Shown here: in pieces, positions 1-6,280 of the stretch
Position numbering within the stretch: the stretch's first letter is position 1
Layout: each line of letters begins with the position of its first letter
DNA from: an uncultured Muribaculaceae bacterium
GTDB lineage: Bacteria; Bacteroidota; Bacteroidia; Bacteroidales; Muribaculaceae
DNA length: 15,302 nucleotides
Direction: 5' to 3'
Assembly: GCA_910587925.1 (NCBI GenBank)
Contig: CAJUOC010000042.1
Coordinates: 1-15,302, forward strand
The notes under the pieces: model-generated
Told to the model about the DNA's origin: nothing
Databases searched by the model: none
The model's input: the letters and a program-made list of their open reading frames with translations, nothing else
Position numbers and translations under genes: made by a program

Positions 1-21
1 CACCTGGGGTTAATCACAATG

Positions 22-38
22 GCGTGTCTCCGACACGC
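22..38. repeat. Short palindrome (7-bp stem, 3-nt loop)
   Basis: GCGTGTC at 22-28 pairs perfectly with GACACGC at 32-38 around the loop TCC. No T-run follows on either strand, so it does not look like a simple terminator. It lies 30 nt from a larger hairpin at 68-116, and the pair resembles the REP-type palindromes scattered in many Bacteroidota genomes. That resemblance is from memory and was not searched. Confidence 0.45.
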
Positions 39-67
39 TGCTCCACGTCACATGCGACCGCATCACA

Positions 68-116
68 CACCACAATAGTCCGCGCAGGTTACAAACCTGC
101 GCGGACTATTATGGTG
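68..116. repeat. Long near-perfect inverted repeat, REP-like
   Basis: Positions 74-90 are the exact reverse complement of 94-110, giving a 17-bp stem with a 3-nt loop (ACA). After one mismatch (73/111) five more pairs form (68-72 with 112-116). The core contains GCGCAGGTT/AACCTGCGC. Neither strand has a T-tract after the stem, which argues against a plain intrinsic terminator for kduI, and another hairpin nearer to kduI already fills that role. It may be a REP-type repeat or the terminator of a gene beyond the left edge. Confidence 0.6.
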
Positions 117-127
117 AATCATGAATC

Positions 128-169
128 AAAAAAAGTCCGCGCGGCATGTCTGGATCATGCCGCGCGGAC
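128..169 (-). terminator. Rho-independent terminator of the uronate operon
   Basis: GTCCGCGCGGCATG (135-148) is the exact reverse complement of 156-169, giving a 14-bp GC-rich stem with a 7-nt loop. Read on the minus strand the stem is followed at once by seven T residues (complement of A128-A134). It lies 25 nt past the kduI stop codon, as expected for the end of the minus-strand operon. Confidence 0.85.
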
Positions 170-194
170 GGGGGGAGGGTACTATGGTGGTGGG

Positions 195-1115
195 TTACTT
201 CATCTGCTCGTAGGTGATCTTGTCCATGTCGCCATAGTCAAGATTCTCGCCACCCATGCCCCAGATGAACATGTAGTTGGAGGTGCCGGCAGCGGCGTGT
301 ACGCTCCACTCGGGCGACATCACGGCCTGCTCGTTGTGCAGCCAGATGAGGCGGTTTTCCTGGGGCTCGCCCATGATGTGGCAGATAGCGTTGCCCTCGG
401 GCACGTTGAAGTAGTAGTATGCCTCGACGCGGCGGTCGTGGGTGTGGGCGGGCATGGTGTTCCATACCGAGCCGGGCTTGAGCTCTGTAAGACCCATCTG
501 CAGCTGGCAGGGGCCTTCCTGAAGCACATTGGCCACGATGAGCTGGTTGATGACGCGGTCGTTGCTCTCTTCCATCGAGCCGGCCTTGATGCAGTTGGCC
601 TTGATGGAGCCTTTGCGGCCGTCGATGGTGATGAGCTGGGTCTTGTATGCCTTGTGGGCGGTGGTGGAGTTGATGTAGAATTTAGCGGGCTTGGAGCCGT
701 CCTTGCTGCGGAAGGTCACGTCCTTTGCACCGCGGCCCACATAGAGGGCGTCTTTGAAGTGGAGCTCGTAGTCCTTGCCGTCGACGCTCACGATGCCGTC
801 GCCGCCGGTATTGATCACGCCGAGCTCGCGGCGCTCGAGGAAGTACTCAGCCTTCAGGGGGTCGATGGTCTCGAGCTTTACCACGGTCTTGACAGGCACG
901 GTGCCGCCGAAAATGAGACGGTCGTACATGGAGTATGTCAGGGTGATGCAGTCTTCCTTCATCACATCCTGCATGGTGAAGTGTGAGCGCAGGCGCTCGG
1001 TGTCGTAGCCCTTGAAGTCGTCGGGGTGTACGGCACGCATGATGGTATAGGTGGTCTGAGCCTGGGCGGCGAGGGCCATGGCGGCTACAGCCAGGGTGAG
1101 GATTGTCTTTTTCAT
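195..1115 (-). CDS. kduI: 5-keto-4-deoxyuronate isomerase with signal peptide (KduI)
   Basis: KduI (5-dehydro-4-deoxy-D-glucuronate isomerase) converts DKI, released from unsaturated uronates, to 2,5-diketo-3-deoxygluconate (DKII). At 306 residues it is about 28 longer than the E. coli enzyme. KduI-type sequence begins near residue 26 (MRAVHPDDF) and runs to the end. The cupin zinc site appears intact: H224, H226, E231 and H273, in the spacing of the known KduI site (HxH, E, distal H). The extra N-terminus (MKKTILTLAVAAMALAAQAQ) is a textbook signal peptide with likely cleavage after A19, so the mature enzyme should be periplasmic, unlike the cytosolic E. coli protein. M26 is a possible internal start that would remove it, but nothing favours it. 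It is the last gene of the operon, 13 nt after eda. Family assignment is firm; location is inferred. Confidence 0.93.
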   Translation of the reverse strand: MKKTILTLAVAAMALAAQAQTTYTIMRAVHPDDFKGYDTERLRSHFTMQDVMKEDCITLTYSMYDRLIFGGTVPVKTVVKLETIDPLKAEYFLERRELGVINTGGDGIVSVDGKDYELHFKDALYVGRGAKDVTFRSKDGSKPAKFYINSTTAHKAYKTQLITIDGRKGSIKANCIKAGSMEESNDRVINQLIVANVLQEGPCQLQMGLTELKPGSVWNTMPAHTHDRRVEAYYYFNVPEGNAICHIMGEPQENRLIWLHNEQAVMSPEWSVHAAAGTSNYMFIWGMGGENLDYGDMDKITYEQMK

Positions 1116-1128
1116 TATTCAGAGCTTG

Positions 1129-1785
1129 TTATTTCATGTAAGAGAGTGCTTCGGCGCACTTGTCGGTGACATACTGCCAGTCGGCGGCGGCCACGCGGTC
1201 TTTGGGGAAGAGCTTGGAGCCCATGCCCACGCAGTATACGCCGGCCGAGCGCCATGTGGCGAGATTGTCGGCGGTGGGCTCCACTCCGCCGGTCACCATG
1301 ATGCGCGACCAGGGCATGGGAGCGAGCAGACCCTTGACAAACTTGGGGCCGAGCACATCGCCGGGGAATACCTTGCACAGGTCGCAGCCTGCCTCCTGGG
1401 CGGCATTTACCTCGCTGACGGTACCGCAGCCGGGGGTGTAGGGCACGCCGCGGCGGTTGCACACGCGGGCAATCTCGGGATTGAACATCGGGCCTACCAC
1501 AAAGCAGGCGCCGAGCTGCATGTAGAGCGAGGCGGTGCCGGGCTCGACCACCGAGCCTACGCCCATGGCCATCTCGGGGCACTCCTTGGCGGCATACTTG
1601 ACCACCTCGGCAAATACCTCGTGGGCAAAGTCGCCGCGGTTTGTAAACTCAAAGGCGCGCACGCCTCCGTCGTAGCAGGCCTTTACGACGGCCTTGGCCA
1701 CTTCTGCGTCCTTGTGGTAGAATACGGGCACCACCGGGGCGGCCTGCATCTTGGTGAGGACTGCTATCTTATCGAATTTTGCCAT
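1129..1785 (-). CDS. eda: 2-keto-3-deoxy-6-phosphogluconate aldolase (Eda)
   Basis: This class I aldolase cleaves KDPG to pyruvate and glyceraldehyde-3-phosphate, the last step of the uronate route and of Entner-Doudoroff metabolism. The 218 residues match the usual ~210. The expected TIM-barrel landmarks are visible: glutamate E46 in FEFTNRG, GVGSV (75-79), TPGCGTVSE (117-125), the Schiff-base lysine K138 in CDLCKVFPGD, and TGGV (165-168) in the phosphate-binding region. No signal peptide, so cytosolic. It starts 22 nt after kdgK, whose product is its substrate, and ends 13 nt before kduI. The context argues for KDPG rather than another 2-keto acid. A close relative acting on 2-keto-4-hydroxyglutarate cannot be excluded from sequence alone. 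Confidence 0.93.
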   Translation of the reverse strand: MAKFDKIAVLTKMQAAPVVPVFYHKDAEVAKAVVKACYDGGVRAFEFTNRGDFAHEVFAEVVKYAAKECPEMAMGVGSVVEPGTASLYMQLGACFVVGPMFNPEIARVCNRRGVPYTPGCGTVSEVNAAQEAGCDLCKVFPGDVLGPKFVKGLLAPMPWSRIMVTGGVEPTADNLATWRSAGVYCVGMGSKLFPKDRVAAADWQYVTDKCAEALSYMK

Positions 1786-1807
1786 TTTATGTGTACTTTA
1801 TGAGAGG

Positions 1808-2830
1808 TTAGCGCTGCACGCGGCCGTTGGCGCTGCCGCCGGCCAGGGCCTTTACCTCGGCCTCGCTGACGAGATTGAAGTCGCCGGGGATGGTCTGCTT
1901 CAGAGCCGATGCTGCCACGGCAAACTCAAGTGCCTCGCCCTGGGTGGGCATGGTGAGCAGGCCGTGGATGAGGCCGCCCGAGAAGCTGTCGCCACCGCCC
2001 ACACGGTCGATGATGGGGTTGATGTCGTAGCGCTTGCTCTCGTAGAAGTCCTTGCCGTCGTATATCATAGCCTTCCAGCCGTTGTGTGTGGCCGAGAAGG
2101 ACTCGCGCAGGGTGGAGGCTACGTAGCGGAAGCCAAACTCGGCAGCCATGGCGCGGAAGATGCCCTTGTAGCCGTCGGCACCGGTATCGCCGGCCTCTAC
2201 GTCGGCCTCGGGCTTGAAGCCCAGGCAGAGCTCGGCGTCTTCTTCATTGCCGATGCACACGTCGACATACTGCATCAGGGGGCGCATGATGCTCTGTGCC
2301 TTCTCGCTGGTCCAGAGTTTCTTGCGGAAGTTGAGGTCGACGCTCACGGTGACGCCGTGGCGCTTGGCGGCCTCGCACGCCAGGCGGGTCAGCTCGGCGG
2401 CCTTGTCGCTGATGGCGGGAGTGATGCCGCTCCAGTGAAACCAGTCGGCGCCTTCCATGATGGCGTCGAAGTCGAAGTCGGCGGGGTCGGCCTCAGCGAT
2501 GGCGCTGCCGGCGCGGTCGTATATCACCTTGGAGGGGCGCATCGATGCGCCGGTCTCGCAGTAGTAGATACCGACACGGTCGCCGCCGCGGGCGATATGG
2601 TCGGTGTGGACGCCGTAGCGGCGCAGGGCGTTGAGGGCAGCCTGGCCGATCTCGTGGGCGGGGAGCTTCGACACGAAGTAAGCGTCGTGGCCGTAGTTGG
2701 CGCAGCTCACGGCCACATTGGCCTCGCCGCCGCCCCAGATTACATCGAAATTGTCGACCTGCACAAAGCGGCCGCAGCCTGCGGGCGACAGACGGAGCAT
2801 GATCTCGCCCAGAGTTACTATCTTTGACAT
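1808..2830 (-). CDS. kdgK: 2-dehydro-3-deoxygluconate (KDG) kinase, PfkB family
   Basis: It phosphorylates KDG to KDPG with ATP in the cytosol. The 340-residue protein shows the ribokinase/PfkB signatures: GGGEANVAV near residues 33-41, and the C-terminal motif DRVGGGDSFSGG (275-286), in which D281 is the expected catalytic base. MSKIVTLGEIMLRLSP is the usual start of KdgK-like sugar kinases. There is no signal peptide. It lies between the permease (27 nt) and eda (22 nt). Having a dedicated KDG kinase here means the substrate is still unphosphorylated after import, which matters for how the neighbouring PTS-type permease works. Other PfkB substrates are possible, but the neighbours make KDG by far the most likely. 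Confidence 0.92.
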   Translation of the reverse strand: MSKIVTLGEIMLRLSPAGCGRFVQVDNFDVIWGGGEANVAVSCANYGHDAYFVSKLPAHEIGQAALNALRRYGVHTDHIARGGDRVGIYYCETGASMRPSKVIYDRAGSAIAEADPADFDFDAIMEGADWFHWSGITPAISDKAAELTRLACEAAKRHGVTVSVDLNFRKKLWTSEKAQSIMRPLMQYVDVCIGNEEDAELCLGFKPEADVEAGDTGADGYKGIFRAMAAEFGFRYVASTLRESFSATHNGWKAMIYDGKDFYESKRYDINPIIDRVGGGDSFSGGLIHGLLTMPTQGEALEFAVAASALKQTIPGDFNLVSEAEVKALAGGSANGRVQR

Positions 2831-2857
2831 GGTGTGAATGTGTATGTTAGGTGTTGA

Positions 2858-4279
2858 TTATTCCTGTGACTGGATGCGCTCGCTGCGGGCCTCGACCATC
2901 TGACGCTGGTTGCGCAGGATGAGCACACGGTTGCGGATTACAAGGGCCAGGGTGCCGAGCACGAGCAGACCCGAGAATACCCACTTCATATACTGGGTGC
3001 ACTGGAAGATAATCCAGGCCAGGGGCGACGATGCAAAGTCGAGCGCGCCGCCTTCAAAGCCGGCGGGGATGGCCACGGCGGCATCGCCGGTCACCTCGTA
3101 TACGTCGTGGGCGGCCAGGGTGAAGGCCGGGGCCATGCTGGTGACAAGATACAGGCCGACACCCAAGACAATCAAGCCGATGATAAACGACTTGAACACG
3201 CTGCCGCGGGTATAGGGGAGCACGAGGGGGAATACGTAGAACATGCCTGCCAGCGATGCCAGGGGCAGAAACTGGTTGCCGGGCAGCAGCACGGCCATCA
3301 GCAGGGTCACCGGGATGAGCAGCAGCGACACCACCAGTGTGGTGGGGTGGCCGATCACCAGGGCGGGGCTCATGCCGATGTTGAGACCCTCGGCGCCCTT
3401 GAATTTGCGGGCGATGAGCGAGCGGGTGGCGTCGGAGATGGGCTTCAGGCCCTCGATGAAGAGCACGGTCACGCGGGGGATGAGCTCCATCACGGCGCCC
3501 ATCTTGATGCCGAGACCGAGGATGTAGGGGATGCGGTCGACAATCTCGGCCCACGACTCGCATGTGAGGCAGCCGATGACCACGCCCACTATCACGCCCA
3601 GGAAGAGGGGCTCGCCCAGCAGGCCGAATTTCTTCTTCATGCCCTCGGCGTCGATTTCCAGACGGTCGATGCCGGGAATCTTGTCGAGCACCTTGTTGAG
3701 AGCCCAGGCGATGGGCGCAAAGCCGGCGCAGAAGGGCTGGGGCACGGAGATGCCGTCCATGTTGGGATAGAAATCCTGAAACTTCTTTGCGGTCATATCG
3801 GCTATCACCAGGGTGATGATGTAGCACACGATGGCGCCGAAGAAGCCCCAGGCCAGTGAGTCGGAGGCAAAGTAGATCACGGCGCCGATGAAGGCGAAGT
3901 GCCAGTAATTCCACAGGTCGATATTGACGGTGCGGGTGGTCTTGGTGACGAGCATGAGCAGGTTGACGCCCAGACACACCGGGATGATAAACGCGCCCAC
4001 AGCCGTATTGTATGCCACGGCGGCGGCGGCAGGCCAGCCCATGTCAAATACCTTGAGCTGGAGATCGTAGATGTCGACCACGGTATTGAGCGCCGGGCCC
4101 AGGGCCGATGTGAGCAGGGCGGTGACGATGCTCAGGCCGATGAAGCCCACGCCCACCTTGAGGCCGCTCTTGAGCGCGTCGCCCAGCTTGATGCCGATGC
4201 ACACGCCCAGCACGGTGAAGATGATGGGCATCATCACCGCGGCGCCAAGGCCGATGATATATTTGAATACTTCTTCCAT
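2858..4279 (-). CDS. Orphan PTS EIIC permease, galactitol (GatC) family
   Basis: A polytopic inner-membrane protein of 473 residues that aligns by eye with galactitol-type EIIC subunits: start MEEVFKYIIGLGAAVMMPII, GVGFIGL (43-49), TKTTRTVNIDLWNYWHFA (112-129), ADMTAKKFQDF (160-170), GISVPQP (176-182) and FGLLGEP (218-224). Hydrophobic segments run to about residue 450, followed by a short basic cytosolic tail; no EIIA or EIIB domain is fused. In a normal PTS, EIIC moves the sugar while EIIB phosphorylates it. Here no EIIA, EIIB, HPr or EI gene is in the window, and the operon has its own cytosolic kinase. It therefore probably carries a free uronate derivative (DKI, DKII or KDG) as a secondary transporter or facilitator. 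Its start overlaps the upstream stop codon by 1 nt (TAATG), implying coupled translation. Family is sure; substrate and mechanism are inferred. Confidence 0.88.
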   Translation of the reverse strand: MEEVFKYIIGLGAAVMMPIIFTVLGVCIGIKLGDALKSGLKVGVGFIGLSIVTALLTSALGPALNTVVDIYDLQLKVFDMGWPAAAAVAYNTAVGAFIIPVCLGVNLLMLVTKTTRTVNIDLWNYWHFAFIGAVIYFASDSLAWGFFGAIVCYIITLVIADMTAKKFQDFYPNMDGISVPQPFCAGFAPIAWALNKVLDKIPGIDRLEIDAEGMKKKFGLLGEPLFLGVIVGVVIGCLTCESWAEIVDRIPYILGLGIKMGAVMELIPRVTVLFIEGLKPISDATRSLIARKFKGAEGLNIGMSPALVIGHPTTLVVSLLLIPVTLLMAVLLPGNQFLPLASLAGMFYVFPLVLPYTRGSVFKSFIIGLIVLGVGLYLVTSMAPAFTLAAHDVYEVTGDAAVAIPAGFEGGALDFASSPLAWIIFQCTQYMKWVFSGLLVLGTLALVIRNRVLILRNQRQMVEARSERIQSQE

Positions 4280-5409
4280 TACTTTACAGTAGCTTTAAGA
4301 GGTGAGGAGATGCGGGTGCTGAAGTCGGTGAGGTACTGCTGCCAGGCGGTGCTGTCTGCCATGAAGCCCTTGCTCCATCCCGAGCCCCACCAGTATACAT
4401 ACTCGGTGCCGGGGGTGTATGTGCCGCGGGCCAGGATGTGGCCGGTGGCGTCGCCGGCCGGCTCGGCCAGGGGCTGCATCAGCAGGGAGTCGGCCGCGGG
4501 GGCCACGATGCCCACGTATATCACACCGTATCCGGCCGAGGCGTCCTGGGTGGAGTCGGCGTAGGCCAGTGTGCGGGCGTCGGTGTCGATGGTGTAGCCG
4601 TCGGGATTCTGGCGGTGGAGCACGATACCCGACACCATAGGCGTGGGGCCTGCGAGGCCCTCGTAGCTCACGGCGGTGCGGTTGAGGAAGTCGCCGGCAT
4701 CGAGGGTGATGAGGCGCCGCTCACGCACTCCCAGCGTATCGGGATAGGTCAGGCTCAGGGTGAAGCGCAGCGGGCCGTTGTCGAGTATCTCGTAGCTCTC
4801 GTAGCACCAGGGGTAGCGTATGGCGCCCGTCGAGTCGAGCAGGGCCGCGGTACCGCCGCCCAGAGTGGGACCGACGGCATACTGGTCCATGCCCTCGCCG
4901 TGGTCGTCGTGAAAACTCTTGCCCTCGTCCCAAGCCAGGCGGTAGCGCTTTGCCACTACGGGCTCGGCCACCGATTTGGTCCAGATATCATACCCGTAGG
5001 CCCGCTCACCCGATGCCTGGAGCGCGGGACCGTAGGCGCGGTATGCCGAGCGGTCGTTTTCCCATGTGAGGTCGTCTTTGCGGCGGGCGTAGAGCGCGCC
5101 TGTGGCCAGGGTGTCGACCGGGGCGGGGGTGCCTTGCTCCAGAGTATAGACGGCGGTGGATGAGGCAGCCACGGTCGCAGGGAAGACCACCAGCGAGTCG
5201 TAGGTAATCTGATAGGGCACCTCGGCGCCGGCGGCGTCGCGCAGCACAAAGGGCGCATCGCCCACGGCGGCGCGCACATCGGCCAGAGCCACGGCGGTCA
5301 TCTCGGCCGAGCGGTCGAGGGCCGAGTCATTGGCCACCTCTATGACATGGCTGCGCGAGCACGACCCTAAGGCCGCACCCGCGAGCACGAGTATCGCGAT
5401 GTGTCGCAT
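4279..5409 (-). CDS. DUF4861 family lipoprotein
   Basis: A 376-residue secreted lipoprotein of unknown activity. The start at 5409 is chosen because MRHIAILVLAGAALGSC is a lipoprotein signal with lipobox L14-G-S-C17. It also overlaps the kduD stop by 1 nt (TGATG), whereas the longer reading frame runs inside kduD and has no sensible N-terminus. The body fits DUF4861, a family common in Bacteroidota polysaccharide loci: an N-terminal IEVANDSALDRSAEM segment, DDLTWENDRSAYRAYGPAL (112-130), FHDDHGEGMDQYAVGPTLG (166-184), CYESYEILDNGPLRF (202-216) and YWWGSGWS (339-346). These clusters of His, Asp, Glu and Trp suggest an enzyme acting on a sugar acid or oligosaccharide, but I know of no proven reaction. 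No acidic residues follow Cys17, so surface export is not indicated. It sits between kduD and the permease. Confidence 0.82.
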   Translation of the reverse strand: MRHIAILVLAGAALGSCSRSHVIEVANDSALDRSAEMTAVALADVRAAVGDAPFVLRDAAGAEVPYQITYDSLVVFPATVAASSTAVYTLEQGTPAPVDTLATGALYARRKDDLTWENDRSAYRAYGPALQASGERAYGYDIWTKSVAEPVVAKRYRLAWDEGKSFHDDHGEGMDQYAVGPTLGGGTAALLDSTGAIRYPWCYESYEILDNGPLRFTLSLTYPDTLGVRERRLITLDAGDFLNRTAVSYEGLAGPTPMVSGIVLHRQNPDGYTIDTDARTLAYADSTQDASAGYGVIYVGIVAPAADSLLMQPLAEPAGDATGHILARGTYTPGTEYVYWWGSGWSKGFMADSTAWQQYLTDFSTRISSPLKATVK

Positions 5410-6203
5410 CACTTGGGCTGCTTGCCGATATAGGCCAGGATGCCGCCGTCGACATACAGTACGTGGCCGTTGACAAAATCGGAAGCCTCCGATGCCAGGA
5501 ACACAGCCGGGCCCATCAGATCCTCGGGGGTACCCCAGCGGCCGGCGGGAGTCTTGGCGATGATAAACTGGTCGAAGGGATGACGCGAGCCGTCGGCCTG
5601 ACGCTCGCGCAGGGGTGCGGTCTGAGGAGTGGCGATGTAGCCCGGGCCGATGCCGTTGCACTGGATGTTGGCTGCGCCGTACTCCGAGCAGATGTTGCGG
5701 GTGAGCATCTTCAGGCCACCCTTGGCTGCTGCGTATGCGCTCACGGTCTCGCGGCCGAGCTCGCTCATCATCGAGCAGATGTTGATGATTTTGCCGTGGC
5801 CTTTCTTGATCATGCCGGGGATCACGGCCTTGGCGCAGATGAAAGGAGCCACCAGGTCGATGTCGACCACCTTGCGGAAGTCCTCGACAGCCATCTCATC
5901 CATGGGGATACGCTTGATGATACCGGCGTTGTTGACCAGGATGTCCACGCCGCCGTAATTCTTCTCGATGTCGGCTACCATAGCCTTGACGCCTTCCTCG
6001 TCGGTGACGTCGCACATGTAACCCTTGGCGTCGATACCGGCCTCTTTGTAGTTGGCCACGCCCATGTCCATCGATTCCTGGGTGTTGCAGTTGTAGACGA
6101 TGCGTGCGCCTGCCTCGTGCAGGGCCTTGGCGATTGCAAATCCGATGCCGTATACGCCACCGGTGACGAGGGCTGTCTTGCCCTCAAGCGAAAAGTTTAC
6201 CAT
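5409..6203 (-). CDS. kduD: 2-deoxy-D-gluconate 3-dehydrogenase / DKII reductase (KduD), SDR family
   Basis: KduD reduces DKII to 2-keto-3-deoxygluconate (KDG) with NAD(P)H in the cytosol. The 264-residue protein is a classical short-chain dehydrogenase: cofactor motif TGGVYGIG (14-21), NNAG (91-94), catalytic S144, Y157 and K161 (YAAAK), and a C-terminal VNGHVLYVDGG segment. No signal peptide. A fit to KduD rather than gluconate 5-dehydrogenase is supported by KDG kinase, KDPG aldolase and KduI in the same operon. It follows the gltD-like gene by 77 nt, the largest gap in the operon, and its stop overlaps the next start (TGATG). The two enzymes are hard to tell apart by motif alone. Confidence 0.9.
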   Translation of the reverse strand: MVNFSLEGKTALVTGGVYGIGFAIAKALHEAGARIVYNCNTQESMDMGVANYKEAGIDAKGYMCDVTDEEGVKAMVADIEKNYGGVDILVNNAGIIKRIPMDEMAVEDFRKVVDIDLVAPFICAKAVIPGMIKKGHGKIINICSMMSELGRETVSAYAAAKGGLKMLTRNICSEYGAANIQCNGIGPGYIATPQTAPLRERQADGSRHPFDQFIIAKTPAGRWGTPEDLMGPAVFLASEASDFVNGHVLYVDGGILAYIGKQPK

Positions 6204-6280
6204 AGTACGTAGTTTAAGTGTCCGCTAAGTTAACTAAATTTTTTTCATTTTAGTGTCACCCGGGCAGACTGTTTTATGAT
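6204..6280 (-). other. 77-nt AT-rich spacer before kduD
   Basis: This is the only sizeable gap inside the minus-strand run. Read on the minus strand it holds an A-run, the palindrome AGTTAACT (6228-6235) and TAACTTAG, one base off the -7 consensus TAnnTTTG, but no TTTG at the matching -33 distance. An internal promoter or regulator site for kduD to kduI is possible but not demonstrated. No terminator hairpin was seen, so transcripts from upstream could continue through it. Confidence 0.3.

Noticed and set aside
24..986. 320-codon plus-strand open frame opposite kduI
   Set aside because: It starts inside the palindromic repeats and runs antisense to a firmly identified gene. Long antisense frames are expected in GC-rich coding DNA, and the translation has no recognisable domain.
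1751..2827. 358-codon plus-strand open frame opposite kdgK
   Set aside because: It covers almost exactly the kdgK gene in antisense, with a Val/Ala/Gly-rich translation typical of complement-strand shadows.
3107..3859. 250-codon plus-strand open frame opposite the EIIC gene
   Set aside because: The translation is rich in His, Gly, Asp and Glu, as expected when hydrophobic membrane codons are read on the other strand. No independent start or family signal.
5410..5661. N-terminal extension of the DUF4861 frame by 84 codons
   Set aside because: The extension lies inside kduD, is Arg/Pro-rich and would bury the lipoprotein signal. The start overlapping the kduD stop is far better.
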